Shown here in pieces: positions 41,910-51,377 of a stretch of 64,000 bases of DNA. Both the position numbers and the translations under genes were made by a program. How positions within the stretch are numbered: the first letter of the stretch is position 1; each line of letters starts with the position of its first letter. The stretch comes from Bacteroidaceae bacterium. GTDB taxonomy: Bacteria; Bacteroidota; Bacteroidia; Bacteroidales; Bacteroidaceae. The stretch is taken from the NCBI GenBank assembly GCA_017631315.1, contig JAGBTN010000015.1, positions 124,001 through 188,000 of the forward strand, written 5' to 3'. The notes beneath the pieces were generated by a model. It was not told the DNA's origin and did no database searches. It worked only from the letters and a program-made list of their open reading frames with translations.

Positions 41910-42839
41910 ATGCGCTACGAGTTGAGCAATACTCAGATTGTCGGCAATGCGATTCTGCGCCGCTATGTTCAATACCTGCGATTGGAGCGTTCCTACACGC
42001 CCAACACGCTGGACGCGTACCTGAAGGACTTGCAGAAGCTGCTGAACTATTACAGCGACGAGGGCATTGACTTCCGACAGGTGACGCTCAAGCAGCTGGA
42101 CGGCTTTGCGAAGGCGTTGCAGGAGTTGGGTGTCGGTCCGCGTTCGGTGGCGCGAATCCTGAGTGGTGTGCGGTCGTTCTACCGTTTTCTGACCATCGAG
42201 AAGGAGGTGGAGACCGACCCTACGGAACTCCTGGAAAGCCCGAAGCTGGGCAAGCACCTGCCGGAGGTGTTGAGCCTTCCGGAGATTGATGCCATAGAGG
42301 CTGCCATAGACCTGAGCAAGCCTGAGGGCGTGCGCGACCTTGCCATCGTGGAGGTGCTGTTCAGTTGTGGCCTTCGCATCAGCGAACTGTGCAGCCTGAA
42401 ACTGAGCGAGCTCTATCTGGAGGAGGGATACATACGCGTCCATGGCAAGGGCAGGAAGGAGCGTCTGGTGCCCATAGGCGACAGTGCCATCGACAGGCTG
42501 CGGCAGTGGTTCGTCGTCCGGCAAGGCTGCAAGGTCAAGCCCGGCGAAGAGGACTTCGTCTTCGTCTCTCTGCGACGGGGCAAACGGCTGAGCCGCATCT
42601 CGCTCTTCGTATATATAAAGGAATATGCCGCCAAGGCCGGCATCCGCAAGAACATCAGCCCTCACACCTTCCGCCACAGTTTTGCCACGCAACTCCTGGA
42701 GGGAGGCGCCAACCTGCGAGCCATCCAGGCCATGCTCGGACACGAGGATATCGGCACGACCGAAATATATATGCACGTCGACAAGACGCACCTCCGACGC
42801 GAAATCCTGGAGCACCATCCGCGCAACATCAGAGACTGA
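41910..42839 (+). CDS. xerD: Site-specific tyrosine recombinase XerD
   Basis: 309 aa. An N-terminal SAM-like core-binding domain (FIxRY-type start NAILRRYVQYLRLERSYTPNTLDAY) is followed by a catalytic domain with all six active-site residues: Arg in GLRISELCSLKLSEL, Lys in HGKGRKERLVP, His and Arg in HTFRHSFATQLLEGGANLRAIQAMLGHEDI (which also supplies the second His), and Tyr in TTEIYMHV. Resolves chromosome dimers at dif with XerC. No adjacent mobile-element genes, so it is the housekeeping enzyme. A family A array begins 32 bp after the stop. Confidence 0.94.
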   Translation: MRYELSNTQIVGNAILRRYVQYLRLERSYTPNTLDAYLKDLQKLLNYYSDEGIDFRQVTLKQLDGFAKALQELGVGPRSVARILSGVRSFYRFLTIEKEVETDPTELLESPKLGKHLPEVLSLPEIDAIEAAIDLSKPEGVRDLAIVEVLFSCGLRISELCSLKLSELYLEEGYIRVHGKGRKERLVPIGDSAIDRLRQWFVVRQGCKVKPGEEDFVFVSLRRGKRLSRISLFVYIKEYAAKAGIRKNISPHTFRHSFATQLLEGGANLRAIQAMLGHEDIGTTEIYMHVDKTHLRREILEHHPRNIRD

Positions 42840-42871
42840 AAAAGAGGCTGCACGAGGTGCCCTCCAGGAAA

Positions 42872-42959
42872 GGTTAACCTTTATCGACAGAATGGTTAAC
42901 CCTTCTGCCCACAATGGTTAACCATTATCGGCATAATGCTTAACCATTATTTCAGCACC
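42872..42959 (+). repeat. Family A 22-bp tandem array (array 3)
   Basis: Units start at 42872, 42894, 42916 (GGTTAACC) and 42938 (GCTTAACC), exactly 22 bp apart. It lies between xerD and the Lrp gene, about 90 bp upstream of the latter's promoter. Confidence 0.92.
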
Positions 42960-43047
42960 GGCACACGCCCCTCACACACACCCCGTACATGGAATTTACA
43001 TTTTGCAAGGAAAACTGACACATTTCTGCTTTTTCTGCCCGGTTTCC

Positions 43048-43078
43048 TTTGCAAAATGAATAAAAAAACCTACTTTTG
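43048..43078 (+). promoter_or_regulatory. Promoter of the Lrp/AsnC operon
   Basis: TTTG (43048-43051), 19 bases, TACTTTTG (43071-43078), 33 nt before the ATG: a full Bacteroidetes consensus. Confidence 0.8.
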
Positions 43079-43111
43079 CTATCAAAATAACAACAAAGCT
43101 CAAATAAAACA

Positions 43112-43609
43112 ATGCTAAAAGTAGACGATTTAGACAAAAAGATTCTCGAAATGATTTCGTGCAACGCACGCCTGCCCTTCAAGGAGGTAGCAGACGTGTG
43201 CGGCGTAAGTCGTGCCGCCGTTCACCAACGCGTACAACACCTCATCGACGACGGCGTCATCATAGGTTCCGGCTTCCATGTGGACCCCTCGTGCCTGGGA
43301 TACAACACATGCACATACGTCGGCATCACACTCGAAAAAGGCTCCATGTACAAAAGCGTGGTGGACGAACTCGAAAAGATACCCGAAATCGTGGAATGCC
43401 ACTTCACAACCGGGCCCTACACCATGCTCATCAAACTCTATGCACGCGACAATGCACACCTGATGACACTGCTCAACGACCGACTCCAAGAAATAGAAGG
43501 CGTCTTCTCCACAGAGACACTCATCTCACTCAAACAAAGCATCAAGAAAGAAGTACCCATCGGCACACAATGCCACAACATCAAACCCATATCCCTCGAG
43601 GAAGCATGA
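43112..43609 (+). CDS. Lrp/AsnC family transcriptional regulator
   Basis: 165 aa. N-terminal winged HTH (LDDLDKKILEMISCNARLPFKEVADVCGVSRAAVHQRVQHLIDDGVI, residues about 4-52) and a C-terminal RAM ligand-binding domain (YNTCTYVGITLEKGSMYKSVVDELEKIPEIVECHFTTGPYTMLIKLYARDNAHL). Typically octameric and amino-acid responsive. It overlaps the following C26-M19 peptidase gene by 4 nt (ATGA), so it may sense amino acids or dipeptides handled by that enzyme and control its own operon (inference). Confidence 0.93.
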   Translation: MLKVDDLDKKILEMISCNARLPFKEVADVCGVSRAAVHQRVQHLIDDGVIIGSGFHVDPSCLGYNTCTYVGITLEKGSMYKSVVDELEKIPEIVECHFTTGPYTMLIKLYARDNAHLMTLLNDRLQEIEGVFSTETLISLKQSIKKEVPIGTQCHNIKPISLEEA

Positions 43610-45324
43610 AGCCAAAACAACCACTCGTCGGCATCACAGGCAACTACGGAGACAAAGGCTGCGAACTGGCAGAAGGCTACTACCTCTCCGTCCTGCAAGC
43701 AGGAGGAACACCGGTAGCCATACCACCATACAGCAACAAAGAAGCACTCCTCACACTGCTCGACAAACTGGACGCCATCATCTTCTCAGGAGGAGGCGAC
43801 ATCAACCCCCTGCTCCTCGGCGAAGAACCACTGCCACAACTCCGTAGCGTATGCCCACAACGCGACGAAGCAGAACTCCTACTCGCACGCGAAGCATACC
43901 GCCGGCAAATACCCATGCTCGGCATCTGCCGAGGCATACAAATAATGGCAGCAGCACTCGGAGGAAAAAACTACCAGGACATCTACACACAAGGCAAAGG
44001 CGCAACCATCAAACACTCGCAGGACATGCCCCGGCACAGCGCATCGCACACCGTCAACATCACAGGAGGAAGCCTCCTGCAACACATCTTCGGCGGCAAA
44101 CAAACACTGGCCGTCAACTCCTTCCACCACCAAGCCGTATGCGAACCCGGACCACACCTTAGCATCTCCGCCACAAGCCCCGACGGCATCATCGAAGCCA
44201 TAGAAAGCAACCAGCACAAAGCACTGCTCGGCGTACAATGGCATCCCGAATGCTTCACCCTCGCAGCAGACCAAAGCATGATGCCCATCTTCCAATGGCT
44301 CACCAGCGAAGCAAAAACATACTCACAAGCAAAACACATACACCGCACATCCATCATCCTGGACAGCCACTGCGACACACCAATGTTCTTCAAGGACGAC
44401 AACCAAAAGAACATACAAATGTTCGGCACACGCTCCGACGAAGTACTCGTCAACCTGCCCAAAATGACCGAAGGACGCCTCGATGCATCCATCATGGTGG
44501 CATACCTCCCACAAGGAGAACGCAACGAAACCGCCTACCAGGAAGCAAGAAAAAAAGCCGACACCCTGCTCACACAAATAGACAACATCGTACAAGCCAA
44601 CAGCCAACATGCAGGACTCGCACAAAACAGAAACGACATCCTACAACTCAAAGCAGAAGGCAAAAAAGCCATACTAAAAGGCATCGAAAACGGATACGCC
44701 ATCGGACGAGACATCAGCCTGCTCCAACACTTCAAACAACGCGGCATCGTCTACATGACACTCTGCCACAATGGCGACAACGACATCTGCGACTCCGCCA
44801 AAGGCAACGCAGAACACGGAGGCCTTAGCACCTTCGGACGCGAAGTCGTAGCAGAGATGAACCGCCTGGGAATACTCATAGACATGAGCCATTCCGCAGA
44901 GACAAGTTTCTACGACGCACTCGAACTCAGCAAAGCCCCCATCGTTTGCAGCCACAGTTCTGCAAGGGCACTCTGCGAACACCCACGCAATCTCACCGAC
45001 AACCAAATGCGAGCACTCGCAAAGAAAGACGGCGTAGCACAAATAACCCTGTACCCCGGATTCCTGCGCAACAGCGGACAAGCCACCATCATCGACGCCG
45101 TGGACCACCTCGTCCATGCCGCCAAGATAATGGGAGTAGAACATGTCGGGCTGGGAACCGACTTCGATGGCGACGGAGGCGTACCCGGATTGGCCGACGC
45201 ATCCGAGATAATCAACTTCACACGACACCTCTTGTTGCGCCATTTCACAGAGCAAGACATCCGCCTCATCATGGGTGAAAACTTCCTTCGGGCAATGACT
45301 TTGTGCAACAACACAATAATGTAA
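43606..45324 (+). CDS. Fused C26 glutamine-amidotransferase-like hydrolase and M19 membrane-dipeptidase-like protein
   Basis: 572 aa, two enzymes in one chain. Residues about 6-235: class I glutamine-amidotransferase-like/PuuD (peptidase C26) domain with SGGGDINP, nucleophile Cys108 in LGICRGIQIM, and His213/Glu215 in VQWHPE. Residues about 246-572: renal-dipeptidase (M19) zinc enzyme with ILDSHCDTPMFF (His255, Asp257), HNGDNDICDS, IDMSHSAETSF, SHSSARAL and GLGTDFDGDGG. Family knowledge suggests cleavage of gamma-glutamyl compounds by the first domain and dipeptides by the second, which could act in sequence on gamma-glutamyl peptides (inference). No signal peptide. Start ATG at 43606 overlaps the Lrp stop; the coding strand is very T-poor until about 44.8 kb. 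Confidence 0.9.
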   Translation: MKPKQPLVGITGNYGDKGCELAEGYYLSVLQAGGTPVAIPPYSNKEALLTLLDKLDAIIFSGGGDINPLLLGEEPLPQLRSVCPQRDEAELLLAREAYRRQIPMLGICRGIQIMAAALGGKNYQDIYTQGKGATIKHSQDMPRHSASHTVNITGGSLLQHIFGGKQTLAVNSFHHQAVCEPGPHLSISATSPDGIIEAIESNQHKALLGVQWHPECFTLAADQSMMPIFQWLTSEAKTYSQAKHIHRTSIILDSHCDTPMFFKDDNQKNIQMFGTRSDEVLVNLPKMTEGRLDASIMVAYLPQGERNETAYQEARKKADTLLTQIDNIVQANSQHAGLAQNRNDILQLKAEGKKAILKGIENGYAIGRDISLLQHFKQRGIVYMTLCHNGDNDICDSAKGNAEHGGLSTFGREVVAEMNRLGILIDMSHSAETSFYDALELSKAPIVCSHSSARALCEHPRNLTDNQMRALAKKDGVAQITLYPGFLRNSGQATIIDAVDHLVHAAKIMGVEHVGLGTDFDGDGGVPGLADASEIINFTRHLLLRHFTEQDIRLIMGENFLRAMTLCNNTIM

Positions 45325-45348
45325 GCATCAAATAATATATAAAGCAAC

Positions 45349-46356
45349 ATGACAAGAAACACCCCTACACTACTATACCTTCTGGTTGCAGCCGCATCTC
45401 TTCTGCTCTTTTCATGCACAGGGCAGACGAAACGCAGAACTCCCGCGGCAGACACCATAGCATTAGCCCCTTGCCCACGCTTTTCTGCCGACAGCGCAAT
45501 GCACTACATCAACGAGCAATGTCGGTTCGGACCACGTGTTACGGGCACTGAAGCGGCACGCCTGTGTGGCGATTATCTTGCAGGACTATTCCAAACGTAT
45601 GGTGCCGAAGTGGAAGAACAGATGTTCGACGTCACCATTTGGGACGGTTCGAAACTGCCGGCACGCAACATCATTGCACGCATCAACCCTTCCAATGCCA
45701 ACCGGGTTCTGCTTTGTGCTCACTGGGATTGCCGTCCCTGGGCAGACAACGACCCGGACGAGGCGAACCATCGCACCCCTATTCTTGGTGCGAATGATGC
45801 TGCCAGCGGTGTGGCTGTTATGCTCGAAGTGTGCCGACTCATACAGCAGCAACCGGTGAATATCGGTGTTGACTTTGTTTGTTTCGATGCCGAAGATTTG
45901 GGAACTCCTCAATGGGAAGAGGACAGATGGAGTTCGGCAGATACTTGGTGTCTTGGCTCTTTGTACTGGGCTAAAAGGGCTAATTCGGAGGGCTACAAGG
46001 CGCGCTACGGTGTTTTGCTTGACATGGTTGGTGCGCGTGGTGCTACTTTCTCTCGCGAAGGCTTGAGCAATCAGATGGCGGGGCACATTGTGGACCGCAC
46101 CTGGCAACTGGCTGGGCAACTTGGTTACAGGCAGTTTTTTCCTCTTGCCGACGGTGGCTATATCACGGACGACCATGTTAACGTGAACGAGGTTGCAAAG
46201 ATTCCTTGCATAGACATTATCCCATATTTCCGCGAAGGCCCGAGCAGTTTCGGTCCGACGTGGCACACGGTGGAGGATACGCCGGAGAACATCGACCCGA
46301 ATGTGCTTGAGGCTGTGGGTCAGACCGTGGTGCAACTTATTTATAACGAACAATAG
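45349..46356 (+). CDS. M28-family lipoprotein, probable glutaminyl-peptide cyclotransferase
   Basis: 335 aa. Lipoprotein signal LLVAAASLLLFSC (Cys23), then a single-zinc M28/QC fold: LLCAHWDCRPWADNDPD (zinc His and Asp), LGANDAASGVAVMLEVCRL (catalytic Glu region), VDFVCFDAEDLGTPQWEED, and GGYITDDHVNVNEVAKIPCIDIIPY (distal His). Animal-type glutaminyl cyclases of Bacteroidetes have this make-up and convert N-terminal Gln exposed by signal peptidase to pyroglutamate; an aminopeptidase role cannot be excluded. It follows the C26-M19 gene by 24 nt in the same operon. Confidence 0.85.
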   Translation: MTRNTPTLLYLLVAAASLLLFSCTGQTKRRTPAADTIALAPCPRFSADSAMHYINEQCRFGPRVTGTEAARLCGDYLAGLFQTYGAEVEEQMFDVTIWDGSKLPARNIIARINPSNANRVLLCAHWDCRPWADNDPDEANHRTPILGANDAASGVAVMLEVCRLIQQQPVNIGVDFVCFDAEDLGTPQWEEDRWSSADTWCLGSLYWAKRANSEGYKARYGVLLDMVGARGATFSREGLSNQMAGHIVDRTWQLAGQLGYRQFFPLADGGYITDDHVNVNEVAKIPCIDIIPYFREGPSSFGPTWHTVEDTPENIDPNVLEAVGQTVVQLIYNEQ

Positions 46357-46372
46357 TTAGCCAGATTTGTTT

Positions 46373-46801
46373 ATGACTATCAACGAAATACAAGACGAAA
46401 TCATTGCCGAATTCAGTGACTTCGACGATTGGATGGACCGCTACCAGATGCTCATCGACATGGGCAGCGAACAGGAAGCGCTCGAGGAGAAGTATAAAAC
46501 CGAGCAGAATCTCATCGACGGATGCCAGAGCCGTGTGTGGTTGCAGGCGGATTTAATCGATGGAATGGTGCATTTTCGTGCCGAGAGTGATGCGCTTATT
46601 GTGAAGGGAATTGTTGCCTTGCTGGTGCGTGTCCTGTCGGACCATACGCCTCAGGAAATACTTGATGCCGACCTTTATTTCATCGACCGCATCGGTTTGC
46701 ACGAGCATCTCTCCCCCACTCGCAGCAATGGCTTGAGTGCGATGCTCAAGCAGATGAAGGTGTATGCTTTGGCATTCAGCAGTATGCAGGCAACTTCTTA
46801 G
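46373..46801 (+). CDS. sufE: Cysteine desulfuration protein SufE
   Basis: 142 aa. Accepts persulfide sulfur from SufS for Fe-S cluster assembly. Visible family features: N-terminal helix TINEIQDEIIAEFSDFDDWMDRYQMLIDMG, the acceptor Cys in NLIDGCQSRVWLQAD, and a C-terminal helix pair ending in GLSAMLKQMKVYA. A TTG at 46367 is in frame, but the ATG at 46373 gives the usual start. It stands alone, without sufS or sufBCD nearby, 21 nt before dus. Confidence 0.92.
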   Translation: MTINEIQDEIIAEFSDFDDWMDRYQMLIDMGSEQEALEEKYKTEQNLIDGCQSRVWLQADLIDGMVHFRAESDALIVKGIVALLVRVLSDHTPQEILDADLYFIDRIGLHEHLSPTRSNGLSAMLKQMKVYALAFSSMQATS

Positions 46802-46822
46802 GTTTATGATAAAGTAGAGAGG

Positions 46823-47869
46823 ATGAAGATAGGTAACATCGACCTTGGCAATCGGCCTGTTCTTTTGGCTCCCATGGAGGACGTCACGGACATTGGTTTC
46901 CGTCTGCTTTGCCGTCAGTTGGGTGCTGCGATGGTGTATTCGGAGTTCGTCTCGAGCGATGCTCTTATCCGTATGGTGAACAAGAGTCTGCTCAAGTTGG
47001 AGATTTGCCCGGAGGAGCGTCCTGTTGCCATACAGATTTACGGCAAGGACCCCGACGCCATGCGCGAGGCGGCACGTATTGTTGTGGACCAGGCTCACCC
47101 TGATGTGCTCGACATCAACTTCGGCTGCCCGGTGAAGAAGGTTGCGGGCAAGGGTGCCGGAGCCGGTATGTTGCAGAACGTGCCGGGCATTCTGGAGATT
47201 ACGAAGGCTGTGGTGGAGGCTGTGCCCGACACGCCTGTGACGGTGAAGACGCGCCTGGCGTGGAGCGAGGAGCAGCTTGTTTTGCCCGACGGCACACCGT
47301 TCATTGTGGACCTGGCCGAGCGGTTGCAGGACTGTGGCATAAAGGCGCTTACCATTCACGGCCGCACTCGTGCGCAGATGTACACCGGTTCTGCCGACTG
47401 GACCAACATCGGCATGGTGAAGGCCAACCCACGAATGTGCATCCCCATCATCGGCAACGGAGACATCACGTCGGCCGAAGAGACGACGCAAGCCTTCGAG
47501 CGATATGGTGTTGATGCGGTGATGATAGGCCGAGCCACCTTTGGCCGGCCCTGGATATTCCATGAAATAGCGCACCCAGAACGGCCTTTGTCGCTCGACG
47601 AGAAGGTGGACATCCTGAAACAACAGGTGGTCATCAGCATAGAGAGGGCGGCGGCGAACCTGCAGAACACGCTCCACGGCAAGAATCCCGAACTGTGTGG
47701 CATACGCCATGTGCGCCGCCATCTTGCCGCCACACCGCTCTTCAAGGGCATCCCCAACTATCGCGACACACGCATTGCCATGCTTCGTGCCGAGAAGAAA
47801 GAAGAGGTTTTCGACCTCATCGAAAAGACGAGGGAGATGCTGAAAACGGGTTGCACAGAAGACATCTGA
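46823..47869 (+). CDS. dusB: tRNA-dihydrouridine synthase (DusB type)
   Basis: FMN enzyme reducing uridine in the tRNA D-loop, 348 aa. Barrel N-terminus LLAPMEDVTDIGFRLLCRQLGA, catalytic Cys in DINFGCPVKKVAGKGAGAGML, the HGRTRAQMYTGSADW block and phosphate-binding IPIIGNGDI/VMIGRATFGRPWIF, then a C-terminal helical domain. Last gene of the lrp-peptidase-QC-sufE-dus run; it converges on trpS across a composite repeat region. DusB rather than DusA/C is inferred from the motif spacing. Confidence 0.92.
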   Translation: MKIGNIDLGNRPVLLAPMEDVTDIGFRLLCRQLGAAMVYSEFVSSDALIRMVNKSLLKLEICPEERPVAIQIYGKDPDAMREAARIVVDQAHPDVLDINFGCPVKKVAGKGAGAGMLQNVPGILEITKAVVEAVPDTPVTVKTRLAWSEEQLVLPDGTPFIVDLAERLQDCGIKALTIHGRTRAQMYTGSADWTNIGMVKANPRMCIPIIGNGDITSAEETTQAFERYGVDAVMIGRATFGRPWIFHEIAHPERPLSLDEKVDILKQQVVISIERAAANLQNTLHGKNPELCGIRHVRRHLAATPLFKGIPNYRDTRIAMLRAEKKEEVFDLIEKTREMLKTGCTEDI

Positions 47870-47879
47870 AGCAAAAGAA

Positions 47880-47989
47880 AAAACATCTGCTGCCAAGTTC
47901 TGAAAACAGGTGTGCCTTGTTGGCAATAATGGTTAAGCATTATGCCCGGAAAGGTTAACCATTTCGCACAACTTGGCAGTAGATGTTTT
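47880..47989. repeat. Family D inverted pair flanking a family A array
   Basis: AAAACATCTGCTGCCAAGT (47880-47898) is the inverted copy of ACTTGGCAGTAGATGTTTT (47971-47989), 19 bp with one G-T position. The family D right arm (GGCAGT at 47975) continues the 22-bp phase of the enclosed family A units. Confidence 0.8.
47909..47974 (+). repeat. Family A 22-bp tandem array (array 4)
   Basis: Units start at 47931 (GGTTAAGC) and 47953 (GGTTAACC), with a degenerate in-phase unit at 47909. It lies between the convergent dus and trpS genes, inside a family D inverted pair. Confidence 0.85.
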
Positions 47990-48134
47990 CTGTCGTAGTA
48001 CAGCAAATTGTAACGCACTGACCGACAGAGCCATACAATTCACACGGATATTCCCACGAAAAAACGGGACACTGGCCCGGCAAGTGTATGCCTTCGGCCA
48101 ATGTCCCGTTGTGTTCTGCAAGGGGAATCCCCTC

Positions 48135-49244
<1,110 letters not shown>

Positions 49245-49265
49245 TTATTATTCCTGAAAAGAAAG

Positions 49266-51050
49266 TTAGTTAAACATCTTGTCCATAGCCTCCTGCTGGA
49301 GGATTGTAAGCACTGTCTGCCCGTTAGGCGACAAGTTGGGATTGTCGCACGAGAAAAGGTCGCCTATGAGCGTCTCCATCTGCACAGGCGTAAGCACCTC
49401 GCCCACCTCGATGGCATTGTGTTGAGCCAACACCAAAGCCAGCCTGTGGTGCAAGGCATCGGAGCCGATATTGTCCTGCATCTTCACCGTCTCTATCATC
49501 TGTTGCACAACAGCCAAAGCATTGACCTGACCAGACGGAGTGCCCACAATAGAGAAAGTGCTGCCCCCGAGCGGCACAATGTCGAAACCCAAAGAACGCA
49601 CATCATCGAGCATCGACGAAAACAAAGCAGCATCGGAAGGCGAAAGTTCCAACAGTTCGGGGAAAAGAAGACCTTGAGTGGCAGCATCGTGACCCTTCAT
49701 CTGAGCAAGATAACGCTCGTAAAGAATACGGATATGAGCACGGCGCTGGTCCACAATCATCAGGCCCGACTGAACAGCAGTCAGTATGTATTGACCCTTA
49801 TACTGGAAATGTTGCGTGCTGCGCTCATTCGATTCGGGAAACAACGTCTCGGCATGAGGCTCACTCGGAACAACCTGTGCTGTAGCCTGCTCGTAGAGTC
49901 TCTCCCACTGGCGACTGGATTTCTGGCTCTCGCTATGAGTGCTGAACGGATTGAAACTGGTATTCACCTGCACCCGGGGCGCCTTCACCTCACCATAGCC
50001 CCCCGATTGGAAAGCAGGAATATCAGGGCGTCCCTCCACATCGAAGTCGATGGTAGGCACTGCATTGAACTTGCCCAACGCATCGCGTACAGCAGCCAGG
50101 AGAATACTCCATATCTCCTGCTCGTTCTCAAACTTGATTTCCGTCTTCGTCGGGTGTATGTTGACATCTATACTGGCAGGGCTGACCTCAAAATATATAA
50201 AGTAAGGCACCTGATTGCCCTCCGGAATAAGATGGCTGAAAGCCTCCATCACAGCATAGTGAAAACGCGGATGACGCATGAAACGGCCATTGACAAAAAG
50301 ATACTGCGAAGCACCCTTCTTGCGGGCAGACTCAGGCTTGCCCACATAACCGCTTATCTTCACCAACGACGTCTCCACCTGAACCGGAAGAAGTTGCTCG
50401 CCAAGACGCTTTCCAAAGATAGCCAAAATACGCTGCAAAGTACTGCCCGCCGACAACTGCATCAGCCTGTTGCCATTGCTGGAAAGCGTGAAAGCGACAT
50501 CCGGATTGACCAACGCAATGCGTTCGAACTCTTGGATTATATTGTTCAACTCCGTCTGGTTAGACTTAAGGAACTTCCTTCGAGCCGGAACATTAAAGAA
50601 CAGATTGCTCACCTCAAAGTTGGCTCCAACAGGACAAGAGCACACCTCCTGCCCAACAAGTTTAGAACCTTCAAGGCTCAACTGCACCCCTAAATCCTGA
50701 TTGGCCGTGCGAGTCGTAAGCCGCACCTGCGCCACAGCAGCAATAGAAGGCAATGCCTCACCACGAAAACCCATAGTGTAAAGCGTAAAGAGGTCCTCAG
50801 CCTTCGCAATCTTGGAGGTTGCATGACGTTCGAAAGCCATGCGGGCATCCGTCTCACTCATACCCTTCCCATCGTCAATGACCTGAATCGATGTTCGTCC
50901 GGCATCTTGAACCAGCACATCAACAGTCGACGCACCAGCATCAACAGCATTCTCCATCAACTCTTTTATGACGGATGCCGGACGCTGAACGACTTCGCCT
51001 GCTGCAATCTGGTTGGCAACAGAATCGGGAAGAAGATGTATAATATCCAC
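49266..51050 (-). CDS. mutL: DNA mismatch repair protein MutL
   Basis: 594 aa. GHKL ATPase N-terminus with ELMENAVDAGA, IDDGKGM, GFRGEALPSI, NLFFNVPARRKFLKS and a conserved transducer domain (DVNIHPTKTEIKF). The C-terminal domain has the region corresponding to the endonuclease motif DQHA-x2-E-x4-E, here DQRRAHIRILYE (434-445): the metal-binding His is Arg436 and the first Glu is Ile440. Nick formation by this MutL is therefore doubtful, though Bacteroidetes MutL proteins commonly diverge at this motif. Preceded by the 94-aa membrane protein gene (29-nt gap). Confidence 0.95.
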   Translation of the reverse strand: MDIIHLLPDSVANQIAAGEVVQRPASVIKELMENAVDAGASTVDVLVQDAGRTSIQVIDDGKGMSETDARMAFERHATSKIAKAEDLFTLYTMGFRGEALPSIAAVAQVRLTTRTANQDLGVQLSLEGSKLVGQEVCSCPVGANFEVSNLFFNVPARRKFLKSNQTELNNIIQEFERIALVNPDVAFTLSSNGNRLMQLSAGSTLQRILAIFGKRLGEQLLPVQVETSLVKISGYVGKPESARKKGASQYLFVNGRFMRHPRFHYAVMEAFSHLIPEGNQVPYFIYFEVSPASIDVNIHPTKTEIKFENEQEIWSILLAAVRDALGKFNAVPTIDFDVEGRPDIPAFQSGGYGEVKAPRVQVNTSFNPFSTHSESQKSSRQWERLYEQATAQVVPSEPHAETLFPESNERSTQHFQYKGQYILTAVQSGLMIVDQRRAHIRILYERYLAQMKGHDAATQGLLFPELLELSPSDAALFSSMLDDVRSLGFDIVPLGGSTFSIVGTPSGQVNALAVVQQMIETVKMQDNIGSDALHHRLALVLAQHNAIEVGEVLTPVQMETLIGDLFSCDNPNLSPNGQTVLTILQQEAMDKMFN

Positions 51051-51079
51051 GATGCCCTTATAATTATTGTACTACCGCA

Positions 51080-51364
51080 TTACCTTAACAGGAAACGCCA
51101 AAGTATTATCATTCCGAAAATGAGCGTTATAACAATAGGCCAGCCAAGCTTCGAACCGCCTTCTTTATACTTCTGGGCACGAGGCGTGAAGTTAATGAAC
51201 GTACCACGAAACTTGTCGGGATTATAACGCTCCTCAGTTTCTACAACCTCTCCCTGCTCGCGCCTGACATCGTCCGCAAGTTTCTGCAAACGGTCGCGCG
51301 TCTCGTCAGTATAAATACTAACCCTACGGAATTGGCGAGGTTTCCTTGCCTTGAATATACCCAT
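51080..51364 (-). CDS. Conserved hypothetical single-pass membrane protein, 94 aa
   Basis: Not recognised by function. Basic N-terminus (MGIFKARKPRQFRRVSIYTDETRDRLQKLADDVRREQGEV), a central FRGTFINFTPRAQKYKEGG segment, and one C-terminal membrane helix (LGWPIVITLIFGMIILWRFLLR). The topology looks like a tail-anchored cytoplasmic protein. It sits between the OstA-like gene and mutL, 13 nt from the former, and I recall similar small genes at this place in other Bacteroidales, suggesting a conserved role linked to neither neighbour in an obvious way. Confidence 0.75.
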   Translation of the reverse strand: MGIFKARKPRQFRRVSIYTDETRDRLQKLADDVRREQGEVVETEERYNPDKFRGTFINFTPRAQKYKEGGSKLGWPIVITLIFGMIILWRFLLR

Positions 51365-51377
51365 CCTTCACTGATTT

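Noticed and set aside
41910-42839. xerD and the tRNA-Asn genes as signs of an integrated mobile element
   Set aside because: XerD looks like the housekeeping recombinase, is 15 kb from the tRNAs, and no att-like duplication of the tRNA 3' end or mobility genes was seen.
41904-42914. 336-codon minus-strand frame antisense to xerD
   Set aside because: Shadow of xerD, which has all catalytic residues; the frame also runs into the repeat array.
46553-47926. 457-codon minus-strand frame antisense to sufE and dusB
   Set aside because: Low-complexity His/Arg/Leu composition, no domain, and both plus-strand genes are well supported.
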